Shown here piece by piece: positions 36,942-45,460 of a stretch of DNA of 64,000 nucleotides (position 1 is the stretch's first letter; each line of letters begins with the position of its first letter). The notes beneath the pieces are model-generated. The model had not been told where the DNA came from. It was given only the letters and a program-made list of their open reading frames with translations, and made no database searches. The DNA is taken from positions 491,684 to 555,683 of the forward strand of contig NZ_JALBVB010000056.1 of NCBI RefSeq assembly GCF_022669155.1, given 5' to 3'. The DNA is from Kineococcus sp. TRM81007. Lineage in GTDB: Bacteria; Actinomycetota; Actinomycetes; Actinomycetales; Kineococcaceae. The translations under genes were made by a program, and so were the position numbers.

Positions 36942-38087
36942 TCAGCGCACGGTGAAGCTCTTGGTGTCGCCCGCGGGCTGCGCGCCGGCCTCACCGCCGG
37001 ACTCGTCGGGGCGCTCCACCAGGACGGTGTACTCGCCCGCCGGCAGCGGGATCGTCACGGAGAACTCCGCGAACGTGCCGTTGGCGCCGGCCTGCGCCGG
37101 CCCGCGGGTCACCTCGGCGCCGGAGGCGTCGGTGACGGTGTACAGCAGGGTGCCCTCGAAGGCGCTGCCGACGCCCTCGACGACCACCTGGCCGGGGGTG
37201 CCGGTGTCCACGGACGTGATCCACGCCGGGGCCTGCACGTCCGCCTGCGGCGCGCGCGAGACCGTCTCCGGCAGCGCGTAGCCGAACACCAGCGGCTCCG
37301 ACCGCCCGTCGACGCGGATCTCGACCGGCACGTCCTCGCCGGCGGCGGCCGTGACCGTGTAGACGAGCTGCTGCACGGCGGCCGTCACGTCACCGGCCTT
37401 GGCGTCCCCGGACGCCGCCGAGGCGGCGATGTCCACGACGAGCCGGTCCTCGCCCGCGGTCACGGTCGCGGAGGCGTCCGGGCCCCACGGGCTGGCGTAG
37501 TCGGGGTCCGAGGGCTGCCCGCCCAGCACGGCGCGCAGCGCGTTCGTCGCGTCGTCCGCCGCGTCGCCGGCGGGCACGTACTCGCGGAAGAGCAGCTGCG
37601 GGTCACCGCCCAGCCAGTACACCGGCACGGTGGCCGAGCCGGCCGGCAGCGCCTGCCCGGTGCCCGCGGCGGGCGTGCCGGGGTCGCTGGTGCTCGCCGC
37701 CTCCGGCGGGGTCGTCGCTCCGGTGGTCCCCTCGGCCGGCGCACCGGTCGTCGCGTCCTGCGCCGGGGAGGGCGACGTGGTGCCCTGCTGCGTCGTCCCG
37801 GTGGAGGCCGAGGCGACGGTGCGCACCGCGCCGTCGCCCCGGGTCAGCGCGAAGGCGCTGCCGCCGACGACGACGACCGCGGCGGCGGTCGCCACGGCGG
37901 CCCAGGCGCGGGTGGAGCGGCGGCTGGCGTTGGTGCTCATGCGGATCTCCTGGAGGCGCTCGGTGGGCTGCACCGCGTCGGCGCGGGCGGCGAGGGCGTC
38001 GCGCAGCGCGCGGGCGGTGGGGTCGGTGTCCGGGTCGGGCAGCGGCCCGGCGGGTGCCGGGTCGTCGGGGTCGGGGCGGTCGCTCAC
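36942..38087 (-). CDS. GerMN/Gmad2 domain membrane protein, sigma-factor partner
   Basis: 381 residues. A 60-residue cytoplasmic N-terminus (TARALRDALAARADAVQPTERLQEIR) precedes one membrane span (61-82). A Thr/Ser/Pro linker (85-140) leads to a GerMN domain (about 145-255, VPVYWLGGDPQLLFREYVP, LVVDIAASAASGDAKAGDVTAAVQQLVYTVTAAAGEDVPVEIRVDG). A Gmad2 Ig-like domain (about 270-381, WITSVDTGTPGQVVVEGVGSAFEGTLLYTV) follows. The outside part may bind cell-wall material. Overlapping the sigma gene by 4 bp with a short cytosolic segment, it is a likely anti-sigma or regulator. Confidence 0.82.
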   Translation of the reverse strand: MSDRPDPDDPAPAGPLPDPDTDPTARALRDALAARADAVQPTERLQEIRMSTNASRRSTRAWAAVATAAAVVVVGGSAFALTRGDGAVRTVASASTGTTQQGTTSPSPAQDATTGAPAEGTTGATTPPEAASTSDPGTPAAGTGQALPAGSATVPVYWLGGDPQLLFREYVPAGDAADDATNALRAVLGGQPSDPDYASPWGPDASATVTAGEDRLVVDIAASAASGDAKAGDVTAAVQQLVYTVTAAAGEDVPVEIRVDGRSEPLVFGYALPETVSRAPQADVQAPAWITSVDTGTPGQVVVEGVGSAFEGTLLYTVTDASGAEVTRGPAQAGANGTFAEFSVTIPLPAGEYTVLVERPDESGGEAGAQPAGDTKSFTVR

Positions 38088-38683
38088 GGGGTTCCCTCCT
38101 GGCGGGTCAGGCCGGCGCGCAGCGCCGCCAGCCCGCGGTGCGCGTGCGTCTTGACGGCCCCGCGGCTGATGCCCAGGGTCTCGGCGATGTCCTGCTCGGA
38201 CAGGTCGGCGGAGTAGCGCAGCACCAGGACCTCCCGCTGGCGCGCGGGCAGCCCGTCCAGCGCGGCCAGGACCAGCCGGTGCTCCGCGGAGCGCACCGCC
38301 CGCTCCTCCGGGCCCTCCGGCGCCGGGTCCGGCAGTGGGCGCCTGCGGTCGGCCACGGCGCGGTGGCGCAGCACGTCGCGGGCGCCGTTGACCACCGCCT
38401 GCCGCAGGTACGCCACGGCCGAGGCCCGGTCGTCCAGCCGCCGCCAGCGGCGGTGCAGCGCGACGAACGCCTCCTGCACCACCTCCTCGGCCGTGGACGT
38501 CTCCCCGGTGAACTCCGCGGCCAGCGCCACCAGGCGCCGCCAGTGCGCGGCGTACAGCACGGTCACGGCCGTGTCGGCGTCCCAGGTGCGGGGGTCGTCG
38601 GCGTCGTGCCCGTCGCGCGCGACGCCGGGCCCGGGACCGACCTGCCGGTCAGCCACGGCGCGCCGCGCTCTGAGCATCTCCAC
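38084..38683 (-). CDS. ECF sigma factor, SigE-like family
   Basis: 199 residues. Region 2 has LYAAHWRRLVALAAEFTGETSTAEEVVQEAFVALHRRW, and region 4 ALDGLPARQREVLVLRYSADLSEQDIAETLGISRGAVKTHAHRGLAAL, with the helix-turn-helix that reads the -35 box. There is no sigma region 3, as expected for ECF factors. The start is GTG 38683 or ATG 38677. The ECF-like promoter just upstream suggests autoregulation. It forms an operon with the GerMN protein. Confidence 0.9.
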   Translation of the reverse strand: MEMLRARRAVADRQVGPGPGVARDGHDADDPRTWDADTAVTVLYAAHWRRLVALAAEFTGETSTAEEVVQEAFVALHRRWRRLDDRASAVAYLRQAVVNGARDVLRHRAVADRRRPLPDPAPEGPEERAVRSAEHRLVLAALDGLPARQREVLVLRYSADLSEQDIAETLGISRGAVKTHAHRGLAALRAGLTRQEGTP

Positions 38684-38691
38684 ACCAGTAC

Positions 38692-38719
38692 GACGAGCGA
38701 GGAGCGGTCACGGTTGACA
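38692..38719 (-). promoter_or_regulatory. Candidate ECF-type autoregulated promoter of the sigma operon
   Basis: On the minus strand, TGTCAACC (38712-38719), 16 bp, CGTC (38692-38695). AAC in the -35 and CGTC in the -10 with 16-bp spacing are the usual ECF sigma pattern. The start would fall near 38685, almost at GTG 38683. Confidence 0.55.
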
Positions 38720-38784
38720 TCCAACCGGAGGTGATCGGCCGGGAGGGGGAGCGGGCACCCCGGGCACCCGGCGGGCCGCGCGGG

Positions 38785-38799
38785 TACGGTTCCGCCATG
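38785..38799 (+). promoter_or_regulatory. Leaderless promoter of the HIT gene
   Basis: TACGGT (38785-38790), 6 nt, then ATG 38797. No Shine-Dalgarno. Confidence 0.65.
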
Positions 38800-39159
38800 A
38801 GCGGCAGACGGAACGGCAGCGCCCCCGCCGACCTCTTCCTGCGCATCGTCGCCGGGGACCTGCCGGCGACGGTCGTGCACTCCGACGACCTCGTCGTCGC
38901 CTTCGAGGACGCCGACCCGCAGGCCCCGGTGCACGTCCTGGTCGTCCCGCGCGAGCGCCACGAGACCGTCGCCGACCTCGCCGCCGAGGCCCCCGCGACG
39001 CTCGCGCGCCTGGTCCAGGTGGCCCAGCGGGTGGCCGACGAGCGCTGCGGCGGGCACTACCGGCTCGTCTTCAACAGCGGCGAGGACGTGGGTCAGTCGG
39101 TGCCCCACGTGCACGGTCACGTCCTGGGCGGCCGGGCCTTCACTTGGCCGCCCGGCTAG
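38797..39159 (+). CDS. HIT family nucleotide hydrolase/transferase
   Basis: 120 residues. It carries ADLFLRIVAGDLPATVVHSDDLVVAFEDADPQAPVHVLVVPRERH and the histidine triad VPHVHGHVLGGRAF near the end (about 104-117), matching HINT/HIT proteins that hydrolyse purine nucleoside phosphoramidates or dinucleotides. In actinobacteria a HIT gene often sits in the dnaJ-phoH stretch, which fits here. It ends 22 nt before the amidotransferase gene. Confidence 0.92.
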   Translation: MSGRRNGSAPADLFLRIVAGDLPATVVHSDDLVVAFEDADPQAPVHVLVVPRERHETVADLAAEAPATLARLVQVAQRVADERCGGHYRLVFNSGEDVGQSVPHVHGHVLGGRAFTWPPG

Positions 39160-39181
39160 TCAGAGGGTTGGATGGGGTCCC

Positions 39182-40966
39182 ATGTGCGGCTTGTGCGGTG
39201 AGATCACGTTCGACGGTCGGCCTGCGGACATCGGGGCGGTCCAGCGGATGTCGCAGCCGCTGGCGCCCCGCGGACCGGACGGCGAGGGCTACTGGGCGCA
39301 GGGCCGGGTGGCCTTCGGGCACCGGCGGCTGTCCGTCATCGACCTGTCGGTGTGCGGCTCGCAGCCCATGGTGGACCCCGACCTCGGCCTGCACGCGGTC
39401 TTCAACGGCTGCATCTACAACTACAGGGAGCTGCGCGAGGAGCTGATCGGTCACGGGTACCGGTTCAGCTCGACCTCCGACACCGAGGTCATCCTCAAGG
39501 GGTACCACCGGTGGGGCACCGACGTGGTGGACCACCTCAAGGGCATGTTCGCCGTCGTCCTGCACGAGCGGGACTCCGGCCGCGTGGTCCTCATGCGCGA
39601 CCGCCTCGGCATCAAGCCGCTCTACCTGGCCGAGACGCCGGGGCGGCTGCGCTTCGCCTCCTCGCTGCCGGCGCTGCTGGCCGCCGGGGACGTGGACACC
39701 ACCATCGACCCCGTCGCGCTGCACCACTACCTCTCCTGGCACGCCGTGGTGCCCGCTCCGCTGACGATCCTCAAGGGCGTGCGCAAGCTGCCCCCCGCGA
39801 CCGTCCGCGTGATCGAGGCCGACGGCACCAGCCGCGAACACCGCTACTGGAACGCCCAGCACGTGCGCCGCGAGCAGTTCGCCGGCTTCTCCGGCGAGGA
39901 CTGGGAGGACGCCGTCCTGGACTCCCTGCGCGCCGCGGTGCGCAGGCGCACCGTCGCCGACGTGCCCGTGGGGGTGCTGCTCTCCGGCGGCCTGGACTCC
40001 AGCCTCATCACCGGCCTGCTGGCCGAGGCGGGGCAGACCGACCTGGCGACCTACTCCATCGGCTTCGAGTCCGTCGGCGGCCGCGAGGGCGACGAGTTCG
40101 CCTACTCCGACGTCATCGCCGAGCGCTACGCGACGAACCACCACCGCATCCGCGTCACCGGCGACGAGCTCGTCGGGGCCCTGGGCCACGCCGTGGGCGC
40201 CATGCACGAGCCGATGGTCAGCCACGACGTCGTCGCCTTCGACCTGCTCTCCCAGCAGGTGTCGCAGTCCATCCGCGTCGTGCAGTCCGGGCAGGGCGCC
40301 GACGAGGTGTTCGGCGGCTACCACTGGTACCCGCCGCTGGCGGGCCTGAGCCCCGAGCAGGGCGTCGACGCCTACGCGAAGGCGTTCTTCGACCGCGACC
40401 ACGCCGGCATGGCGCAGGTCCTGCAGCCGCAGTGGCTGACCGGCTCGGACGTCTCCCGCGAGTTCGTGCGCCGGCACTTCACCGCCCCCGGCGCCGACAC
40501 CGCCGTGGACGCCGCGCTGCGCCTGGACACCGAGGTCATGCTCGTCGACGACCCCGTCAAGCGCGTCGACAACACGACCATGGCCTGGGGCCTGGAGGCC
40601 CGCGTGCCGTTCCTCGACCACGAGCTGGTCGAGCTGGCCGCGGCGATCCCGCCGGAGCTGCACCTGTCCGACGACGGCAAGGGCGTCCTCAAGCGCGTGG
40701 GCCGCAAGGTCATCCCGCGCGAGGTCATCGACCGGCCCAAGGGCTACTTCCCCGTGCCGGCGATCACCCACCTGCAGGGCAAGGTCCTCGGCCTGGTCAA
40801 GGACGCCCTGACCAGCGAGGCCGCCCGCCGCCGCGGGCTGTTCCGCCCCGAGTACGTCTCCGAGCTCGTGCGCGACCCCAACGCCGAGCTCACCCCGCTG
40901 CGCGGCAACAAGCTGTGGCAACTGGGCCTGCTGGAGCTGTGGCTGCAGCAGCACGGGATCGACTGA
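39182..40966 (+). CDS. N-acetylglutaminylglutamine amidotransferase
   Basis: 594 residues of the asparagine synthetase B fold. The glutaminase nucleophile is Cys2 (MCGLCGE), and the N-terminal domain has FGHRRLSVIDLS and FNGCIYNYRELREEL. The synthetase PP-loop is VLLSGGLDSSLITGLL, and SGQGADEVFGGYHWYPP is also present. Together with the next gene this matches the enzyme that converts the dipeptide N-acetylglutaminylglutamine to its amide (NAGGN), a compatible solute made under osmotic stress. The HHYLSWHAVVPAPLTILKGVRKLPP segment is typical. ATG 39182 is preceded by GGATGGGG, a modest site. Confidence 0.9.
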   Translation: MCGLCGEITFDGRPADIGAVQRMSQPLAPRGPDGEGYWAQGRVAFGHRRLSVIDLSVCGSQPMVDPDLGLHAVFNGCIYNYRELREELIGHGYRFSSTSDTEVILKGYHRWGTDVVDHLKGMFAVVLHERDSGRVVLMRDRLGIKPLYLAETPGRLRFASSLPALLAAGDVDTTIDPVALHHYLSWHAVVPAPLTILKGVRKLPPATVRVIEADGTSREHRYWNAQHVRREQFAGFSGEDWEDAVLDSLRAAVRRRTVADVPVGVLLSGGLDSSLITGLLAEAGQTDLATYSIGFESVGGREGDEFAYSDVIAERYATNHHRIRVTGDELVGALGHAVGAMHEPMVSHDVVAFDLLSQQVSQSIRVVQSGQGADEVFGGYHWYPPLAGLSPEQGVDAYAKAFFDRDHAGMAQVLQPQWLTGSDVSREFVRRHFTAPGADTAVDAALRLDTEVMLVDDPVKRVDNTTMAWGLEARVPFLDHELVELAAAIPPELHLSDDGKGVLKRVGRKVIPREVIDRPKGYFPVPAITHLQGKVLGLVKDALTSEAARRRGLFRPEYVSELVRDPNAELTPLRGNKLWQLGLLELWLQQHGID

Positions 40967-40983
40967 ACCGCCGGGGGAGGACG

Positions 40984-42783
40984 ATGAGCACCGTGGGAAC
41001 CCGTCGCCGGGCGAACGTGGCCGGGCTGCGGCACCGCGGCCAGGATGCGCACACCATCTCCAGCCGCAACTGGCAGCGGCCGCCGAGCCACCTCACGCGC
41101 GACATGGCCAGCGACGTCGTGCTCGACATGGGCTGGGGCCGGCTGGTGTTCGGGCACACGTTCACCGACCAGCGCGACGTCGTCGACGCCCTGCGCGCCG
41201 AGGAGTCCGGCGAGCGCGACATCGCCATGTACGTGCCCGAACCGCAGGTGCTCGTGGGGCTCGCGCCGCACGAGCTGTTCATGGACCCGTCCATCACGTT
41301 CCGCCTGCCGCTGGCGCGCTACCGACCCCCGCGCGACCGCAACCCCGACGTGTTCGTGCGGATGGTGCGCGACCGCTCCGAGCTGGAGCACGTCAACCGC
41401 CTGTACGCGGCGAACGGGATGGTGACCTCCGACCCGGACGTCATGTGGGCGAACCACCGCACCCGCACGTTCACGTACCTCGTCGCCGAGGACACCCGCA
41501 CGCGGGCGGTCGTCGGCACCGTCACCGGCGTCGACCACGTGCTGGCGTTCGGCGACCCCGACGAGGGCGCGAGCCTGTGGTGCCTGGCCGCGGACCCGCA
41601 GAGCGCGCCGCGCGGCACGGGGGAGGCGCTGGTGCGGGTGCTGGCCGAGCGCTACGTCGCCCGCGGGCGCGCCATCCTGGACCTGTCCGTCCTGCACGAC
41701 AACGACGGCGCCATCGCGCTCTACCGCAGGCTGGGTTTCCGCCCCGCCCCGCCGGTCGTCGTCAAGCGCAAGAACCCCATCAACCGGCCGTTGTTCTCCC
41801 CGCAGCCGGAGCGGCTGGGCGAGCTGAACCCCTACGCGCGCATCATCGCCGACGAGGCGCTGCGACGCGGGGTGCGGGTGGAGGTCACTGACGCCCCCAG
41901 CGGGGAGATGCGCCTGACGTTCGGCGGCCGCTCCCTGCTGACGCGGGAGTCGCTCTCGGAGCTGACGAGCGCGGTGGCGATGAGCCGCTGCGACGACAAG
42001 CGCGTCACGCGCCGGCTGCTCGCGGCCACCGGGGTGCGGGTCCCGCGCGGGGTAGAGCTCGCCGCGCCGGCCCTGGCCGACGGCGAGGGCCTGGCCGCCG
42101 CCGAGCGGCTCATCGCCGAGACCGGCCCCGTGGTGGTCAAGCCCGCCCGGGGGGAGCAGGGCAAGGGCATCACCATCGGGGTGCGCGACGCCGAGACGCT
42201 GCGGCGCGCCGTCGCCGAGGCGTCGGCGAACTGCCCCGACGTCCTCGTGGAGGAGTTCGTCACCGGGCAGGACCTGCGGATCGTCGTCATCGACCACGAG
42301 GTCGTCGCCGCCGCCGTGCGCCGGCCCGCCGCCGTCATCGGCACCGGCAGCGACGACGTGCGCACCCTCGTGGTCAAGCAGAGCCGCCGCCGGCAGGCAG
42401 CCACCGGCGGCGAGTCCAGCATCCCGCTGGACGACACCACCGAAGCGGTGGTGCACGACGCGGGCTTCGGCATGGACGACGTCCTGCCGCGGGGGGAGCG
42501 CCTGGAGGTGCGCCGCACCGCGAACCTGCACACCGGCGGCACCATCGAGGACGTCACCGACGACCTGCACCCCGACCTCGTGGACGCGGCGGTGGCCGCC
42601 AGCCGCGCCCTGGGCATCCCCGTCACCGGCCTGGACCTGCTCGTGCCGGACGTGTCCGGTCCCGAGCACGTCGTCATCGAGGCGAACGAGCGCCCCGGTC
42701 TGGCCAACCACCAGCCGCGGCCCACGGCGCAGCGGTTCCTGGACCTGCTCTTCCCGGAGACGCGGCGCGTCGAGCAGCGCTGA
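40984..42783 (+). CDS. N-acetylglutaminylglutamine synthetase (GNAT/ATP-grasp)
   Basis: 599 residues. The N-terminal half holds a GNAT acetyltransferase domain (about 118-265, AAPRGTGEALVRVLAERYVARGRAILDLSVLHDNDGAIALYRRLGF). The C-terminal half is ATP-grasp (about 325-595, GPVVVKPARGEQGKGITIGV, VLVEEFVTGQDLRIVVID, VIEANERPGLANHQ). The protein acetylates glutamine or glutamate and ligates the two residues of NAGGN. ATG 40984 has GGGGAGG 6 nt upstream. It lies 17 nt after the amidotransferase, so both form an operon that ends in a strong hairpin. Confidence 0.92.
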   Translation: MSTVGTRRRANVAGLRHRGQDAHTISSRNWQRPPSHLTRDMASDVVLDMGWGRLVFGHTFTDQRDVVDALRAEESGERDIAMYVPEPQVLVGLAPHELFMDPSITFRLPLARYRPPRDRNPDVFVRMVRDRSELEHVNRLYAANGMVTSDPDVMWANHRTRTFTYLVAEDTRTRAVVGTVTGVDHVLAFGDPDEGASLWCLAADPQSAPRGTGEALVRVLAERYVARGRAILDLSVLHDNDGAIALYRRLGFRPAPPVVVKRKNPINRPLFSPQPERLGELNPYARIIADEALRRGVRVEVTDAPSGEMRLTFGGRSLLTRESLSELTSAVAMSRCDDKRVTRRLLAATGVRVPRGVELAAPALADGEGLAAAERLIAETGPVVVKPARGEQGKGITIGVRDAETLRRAVAEASANCPDVLVEEFVTGQDLRIVVIDHEVVAAAVRRPAAVIGTGSDDVRTLVVKQSRRRQAATGGESSIPLDDTTEAVVHDAGFGMDDVLPRGERLEVRRTANLHTGGTIEDVTDDLHPDLVDAAVAASRALGIPVTGLDLLVPDVSGPEHVVIEANERPGLANHQPRPTAQRFLDLLFPETRRVEQR

Positions 42784-42796
42784 ACCCCCGCCCCTC

Positions 42797-42837
42797 CCGC
42801 GGTGATCGGGGAAGTCGCGACCCCTCGATCACCGCGG
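42797..42837. terminator. Bidirectional terminator after the NAGGN operon
   Basis: A stem of about 15 bp (42797-42811 with 42821-42837), with one bulged T and a loop of about 9 nt. It serves the synthetase gene on the plus strand and covers the stop codon of the converging reductase gene. Confidence 0.8.
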
Positions 42838-44094
42838 TCGTGCGGCGGTGGCGTCGTCGGTGCGGAGGGTGAAGCCCCGGGTGCGCAGCCGGTCGGCGAG
42901 GACCGTGCCGATGCCGGTGGCGGGGGTGAGCACCCCGGCGGCGTCCGGCAGGCGCTCGCCGTCCAGCGCCAGGGCCAGCGCGCTCTCGCCGAGCATGACG
43001 GCGGTGGCGGCGTACCCGGGGTCGCCCTGCGCGGCCACCGCGGTCAGGTAGCGGCGCCCGCCGGCGGTGCGCGCGTCGAGCACCACGCGGAACCGGCCGG
43101 TGCGCCGGGTCCGTTCGGACGGGCCGCTGCCGGGGACGGGCAGCAGCCGGTCCACCAGGGGGCGGGCCGGCCGCAGCGCCAGCGCCCCGGCGAGCACCCC
43201 CAGCGCTCCCGTCACCGCGAACGCTCCCACGGGCGCCGACCGCCCGGTGAACGCCACGACCTCCCGGTAGCGCAGCCGCGGCCCGTACGCGTGACCGAGG
43301 AGCGCGTTGCTGCGCCGCACCACGCGGGTGTTGTACGGGGCCATCACGAACGGCGCCACCCAGGCGCCGTCCTCCTCGCGCCGGTGCGGGCGGAACACGT
43401 CGCGCTCGCGGCCCAGGTCCGGTTCGGCGTCGCGGTCGGGGCTCAGCGCGTACGGGTCGGCCAGCAGCCGCCGGGCCGCCGGGTCGCTGCGGGCGGTGTC
43501 CAGCTGCAGGCGCAGGGAGTCCACCGTCCCGCCGCTGACGCCGCCGCGCGCCGAGCGCACCTCCAGCACCGCGTCGGTGAGGTGCCCGGCGCCGTCGGCG
43601 GTGGCGCGCTCGTGCGCCAGCAGCACCGCCAGGTCGGAGGGCACCGAGTCGAAGCCGCAGGAGTGCACGATCCGCGCGCCGCTGCCGCGGGCGGCGGCGT
43701 GGAACTCCCCGGCGCTGCGGTGCGCGAACAGCGTCTCGCCCGTCAGGTCGGCGTAGTGGGTGCCGGCCGCGGCGCACGCGGCGACCAGGGGCAGCCCGTG
43801 GCGCAGGTACGGCCCCACCGTGCTGACGACGACGCGCGCGGTGCCGGCGAGCTCGCGCAGCGACGCCTCGTCGGTGGCGTCGGCCGTCAGGACGGGCCAG
43901 CGCTCGGCAGCGCTCCCCAGACCGGCGCGCACCCGCTCCAGGCGCTGCGCCGAGCGGCCGGCGAGCCCGATGCGCGTCCCCGGCCCGGCGTGCGCGGCGA
44001 GGTGGCCGGCGACGAGCCGGCCGACGAAACCGGTGGCGCCGAAGACGACCACGTCGAGGTCGCGCTCCGGGCCGTGGCTGGTGTCGCGCCGCAC
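42829..44094 (-). CDS. Saccharopine dehydrogenase-like NAD(P)-binding protein
   Basis: 421 residues. The N-terminal Rossmann fold has LDVVVFGATGFVGRLVAGHLA, ARVVVSTVGPYLRHGLPLVAACAAAGTHYADLTGE and GARIVHSCGFDSVPSDLAVLLAHE. These match the saccharopine-dehydrogenase-like (trans-acting enoyl reductase) group of actinobacteria, known from mycobacterial lipid reduction. Whether this one acts on a lipid is unknown. GTG 44094 lies 7 nt after TACGGT (44102-44107). It sits opposite in orientation between the synthetase and peptidase genes of the NAGGN locus. Confidence 0.85.
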   Translation of the reverse strand: MRRDTSHGPERDLDVVVFGATGFVGRLVAGHLAAHAGPGTRIGLAGRSAQRLERVRAGLGSAAERWPVLTADATDEASLRELAGTARVVVSTVGPYLRHGLPLVAACAAAGTHYADLTGETLFAHRSAGEFHAAARGSGARIVHSCGFDSVPSDLAVLLAHERATADGAGHLTDAVLEVRSARGGVSGGTVDSLRLQLDTARSDPAARRLLADPYALSPDRDAEPDLGRERDVFRPHRREEDGAWVAPFVMAPYNTRVVRRSNALLGHAYGPRLRYREVVAFTGRSAPVGAFAVTGALGVLAGALALRPARPLVDRLLPVPGSGPSERTRRTGRFRVVLDARTAGGRRYLTAVAAQGDPGYAATAVMLGESALALALDGERLPDAAGVLTPATGIGTVLADRLRTRGFTLRTDDATAARPR

Positions 44095-44101
44095 CCGCCC
44101 C

Positions 44102-44107
44102 ACCGTA
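44102..44107 (-). promoter_or_regulatory. Leaderless promoter of the saccharopine dehydrogenase-like gene
   Basis: TACGGT on the minus strand, 7 nt before GTG 44094. Confidence 0.55.
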
Positions 44108-44182
44108 ACCGCGGCCCGGCGCCCCTGCCCGCGCACACGCCCCGGTTGGGACCGCCGCCCCGGCAGACGGCAGTATCGGCCC

Positions 44183-45421
44183 GTGAGCCCCACCGACCGC
44201 CCCCAGCACCGCACCCACACCGCCGGCAAGGACACCGCCGCCGGGGTCGTCGACGCACCGGTCGACGTGGACTACCTGACGTCCACCCTCATGGAGCTGC
44301 TGCGCGTGCCCAGCCCCTCCGGGCGCACCGACGCGGTCATGCAGGTCGTGGGGCAGCACATCGAGAGCCTCGGGCTGCCGGTCGACCTGACGCGCCGGGG
44401 CATGCTGCGCGCCACCCTGCGCGGGCGCACCGACGTGGTCCGCCGCGCCGTCGTGGTCCACGCCGACACCATCGGGCTGATGGTCAAGCGCGTGAAGGAC
44501 AACGGCCGCCTGGAGGTCGTGCCCGTCGGCAGCCACAGCGCCCGGTTCTCCGAGGGCGCCCACGTGACGATCTTCACCGACGACTTCGACAAGGTGTACA
44601 CGGGCACCGTCCTGCCGCTGAAGAGCTCCGGGCACACCTTCGGCGACGAGATCGACACCCAGGGCGTGGGCTGGCAGGTCGTCGAGGTGCGCATCGACGA
44701 ACCGGTCGCCGGCGCCGCGGACGTGCACGCCCTGGGCGTGCAGGTCGGCGACTTCGTCGCCCTGGACGCGGCCCCGCAGATCACCCGCCACGGCTACGTG
44801 AAGTCCCGCCACCTGGACGACAAGGCCGGGCTGGCGGCCTGCCTGGCCGCGCTGAAGGCCCTGCGCGACGCCGAGCTGCCGCTGGCGGTGACCGCGCAGC
44901 TCCTCGTCACCATCGGCGAGGAGGTCGGCTTCGGCGCCACCCACGGCCTGGCCCCCGAGCTGGCCGAGCTGGTGGCCGTGGACAACGCGGTCGTCGCCGA
45001 CGGCCAGACGTCGCGCGAGGACCACGTCAGCGTCGGCATGCTCGACATGACGGGACCGTTCGACTTCCACCTGTCGCGCCGGTTGCACTCCCTGGCCCGC
45101 GAGCACGGCATCCCCGCCGTGCGCGACGTCTACCGGCACTACCGCTCCGATGCCGCCCCCGCGCTGGAGGCCGGCATGGAGGCGCGCGCCGCGCTGCTGG
45201 GTTTCGGCCTGGAGTCCAGCCACGGCCACGAGCGCACCCACCTGGACGGCCTGGTCGCGCTGGCGCGGCTGCTGGTGGTGTACCTGCAGAGCGGGCTCAC
45301 CTTCGACGAGTGGGACCGCGCCGAGCACGGCGACCTGGCCGACTTCCCCTCCGACAGCGTGCAGCCGGCCCAGCTGGAACCCGTGGACCGCACCGTCGTG
45401 CCCGAGCGCGCCGGCGCCTGA
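44183..45421 (+). CDS. NAGGN-system M42 family metallopeptidase
   Basis: 412 residues. M42 aminopeptidase pattern: VVVHADTIGLMVKRV (His/Asp metal ligand), RHLDDKAGLAACLAALKAL (bridging Asp), IGEEVGFGATHGL (catalytic Glu and ligand Glu), AVDNAVVADGQTSRE, and ESSHGHERTHLDGL (final His). M42 peptidases are often encoded with the NAGGN synthetase and amidotransferase, so it probably trims or recycles the dipeptide. GTG 44183 lies 6 nt after CAGTAT (44171-44176), a leaderless start. It is divergent from the reductase. Confidence 0.87.
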   Translation: MSPTDRPQHRTHTAGKDTAAGVVDAPVDVDYLTSTLMELLRVPSPSGRTDAVMQVVGQHIESLGLPVDLTRRGMLRATLRGRTDVVRRAVVVHADTIGLMVKRVKDNGRLEVVPVGSHSARFSEGAHVTIFTDDFDKVYTGTVLPLKSSGHTFGDEIDTQGVGWQVVEVRIDEPVAGAADVHALGVQVGDFVALDAAPQITRHGYVKSRHLDDKAGLAACLAALKALRDAELPLAVTAQLLVTIGEEVGFGATHGLAPELAELVAVDNAVVADGQTSREDHVSVGMLDMTGPFDFHLSRRLHSLAREHGIPAVRDVYRHYRSDAAPALEAGMEARAALLGFGLESSHGHERTHLDGLVALARLLVVYLQSGLTFDEWDRAEHGDLADFPSDSVQPAQLEPVDRTVVPERAGA

Positions 45422-45460
45422 GCCGGCGGCCAGGGCAGCGGCGCGGGCGCCGGGGGAGCA

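Noticed and set aside
38714..38719. TTGACA as -35 box of a sigma-70 promoter for the HIT gene
   Set aside because: No -10 box lies 16-19 bp downstream on the plus strand. The same bases fit better as the ECF-type -35 on the minus strand.
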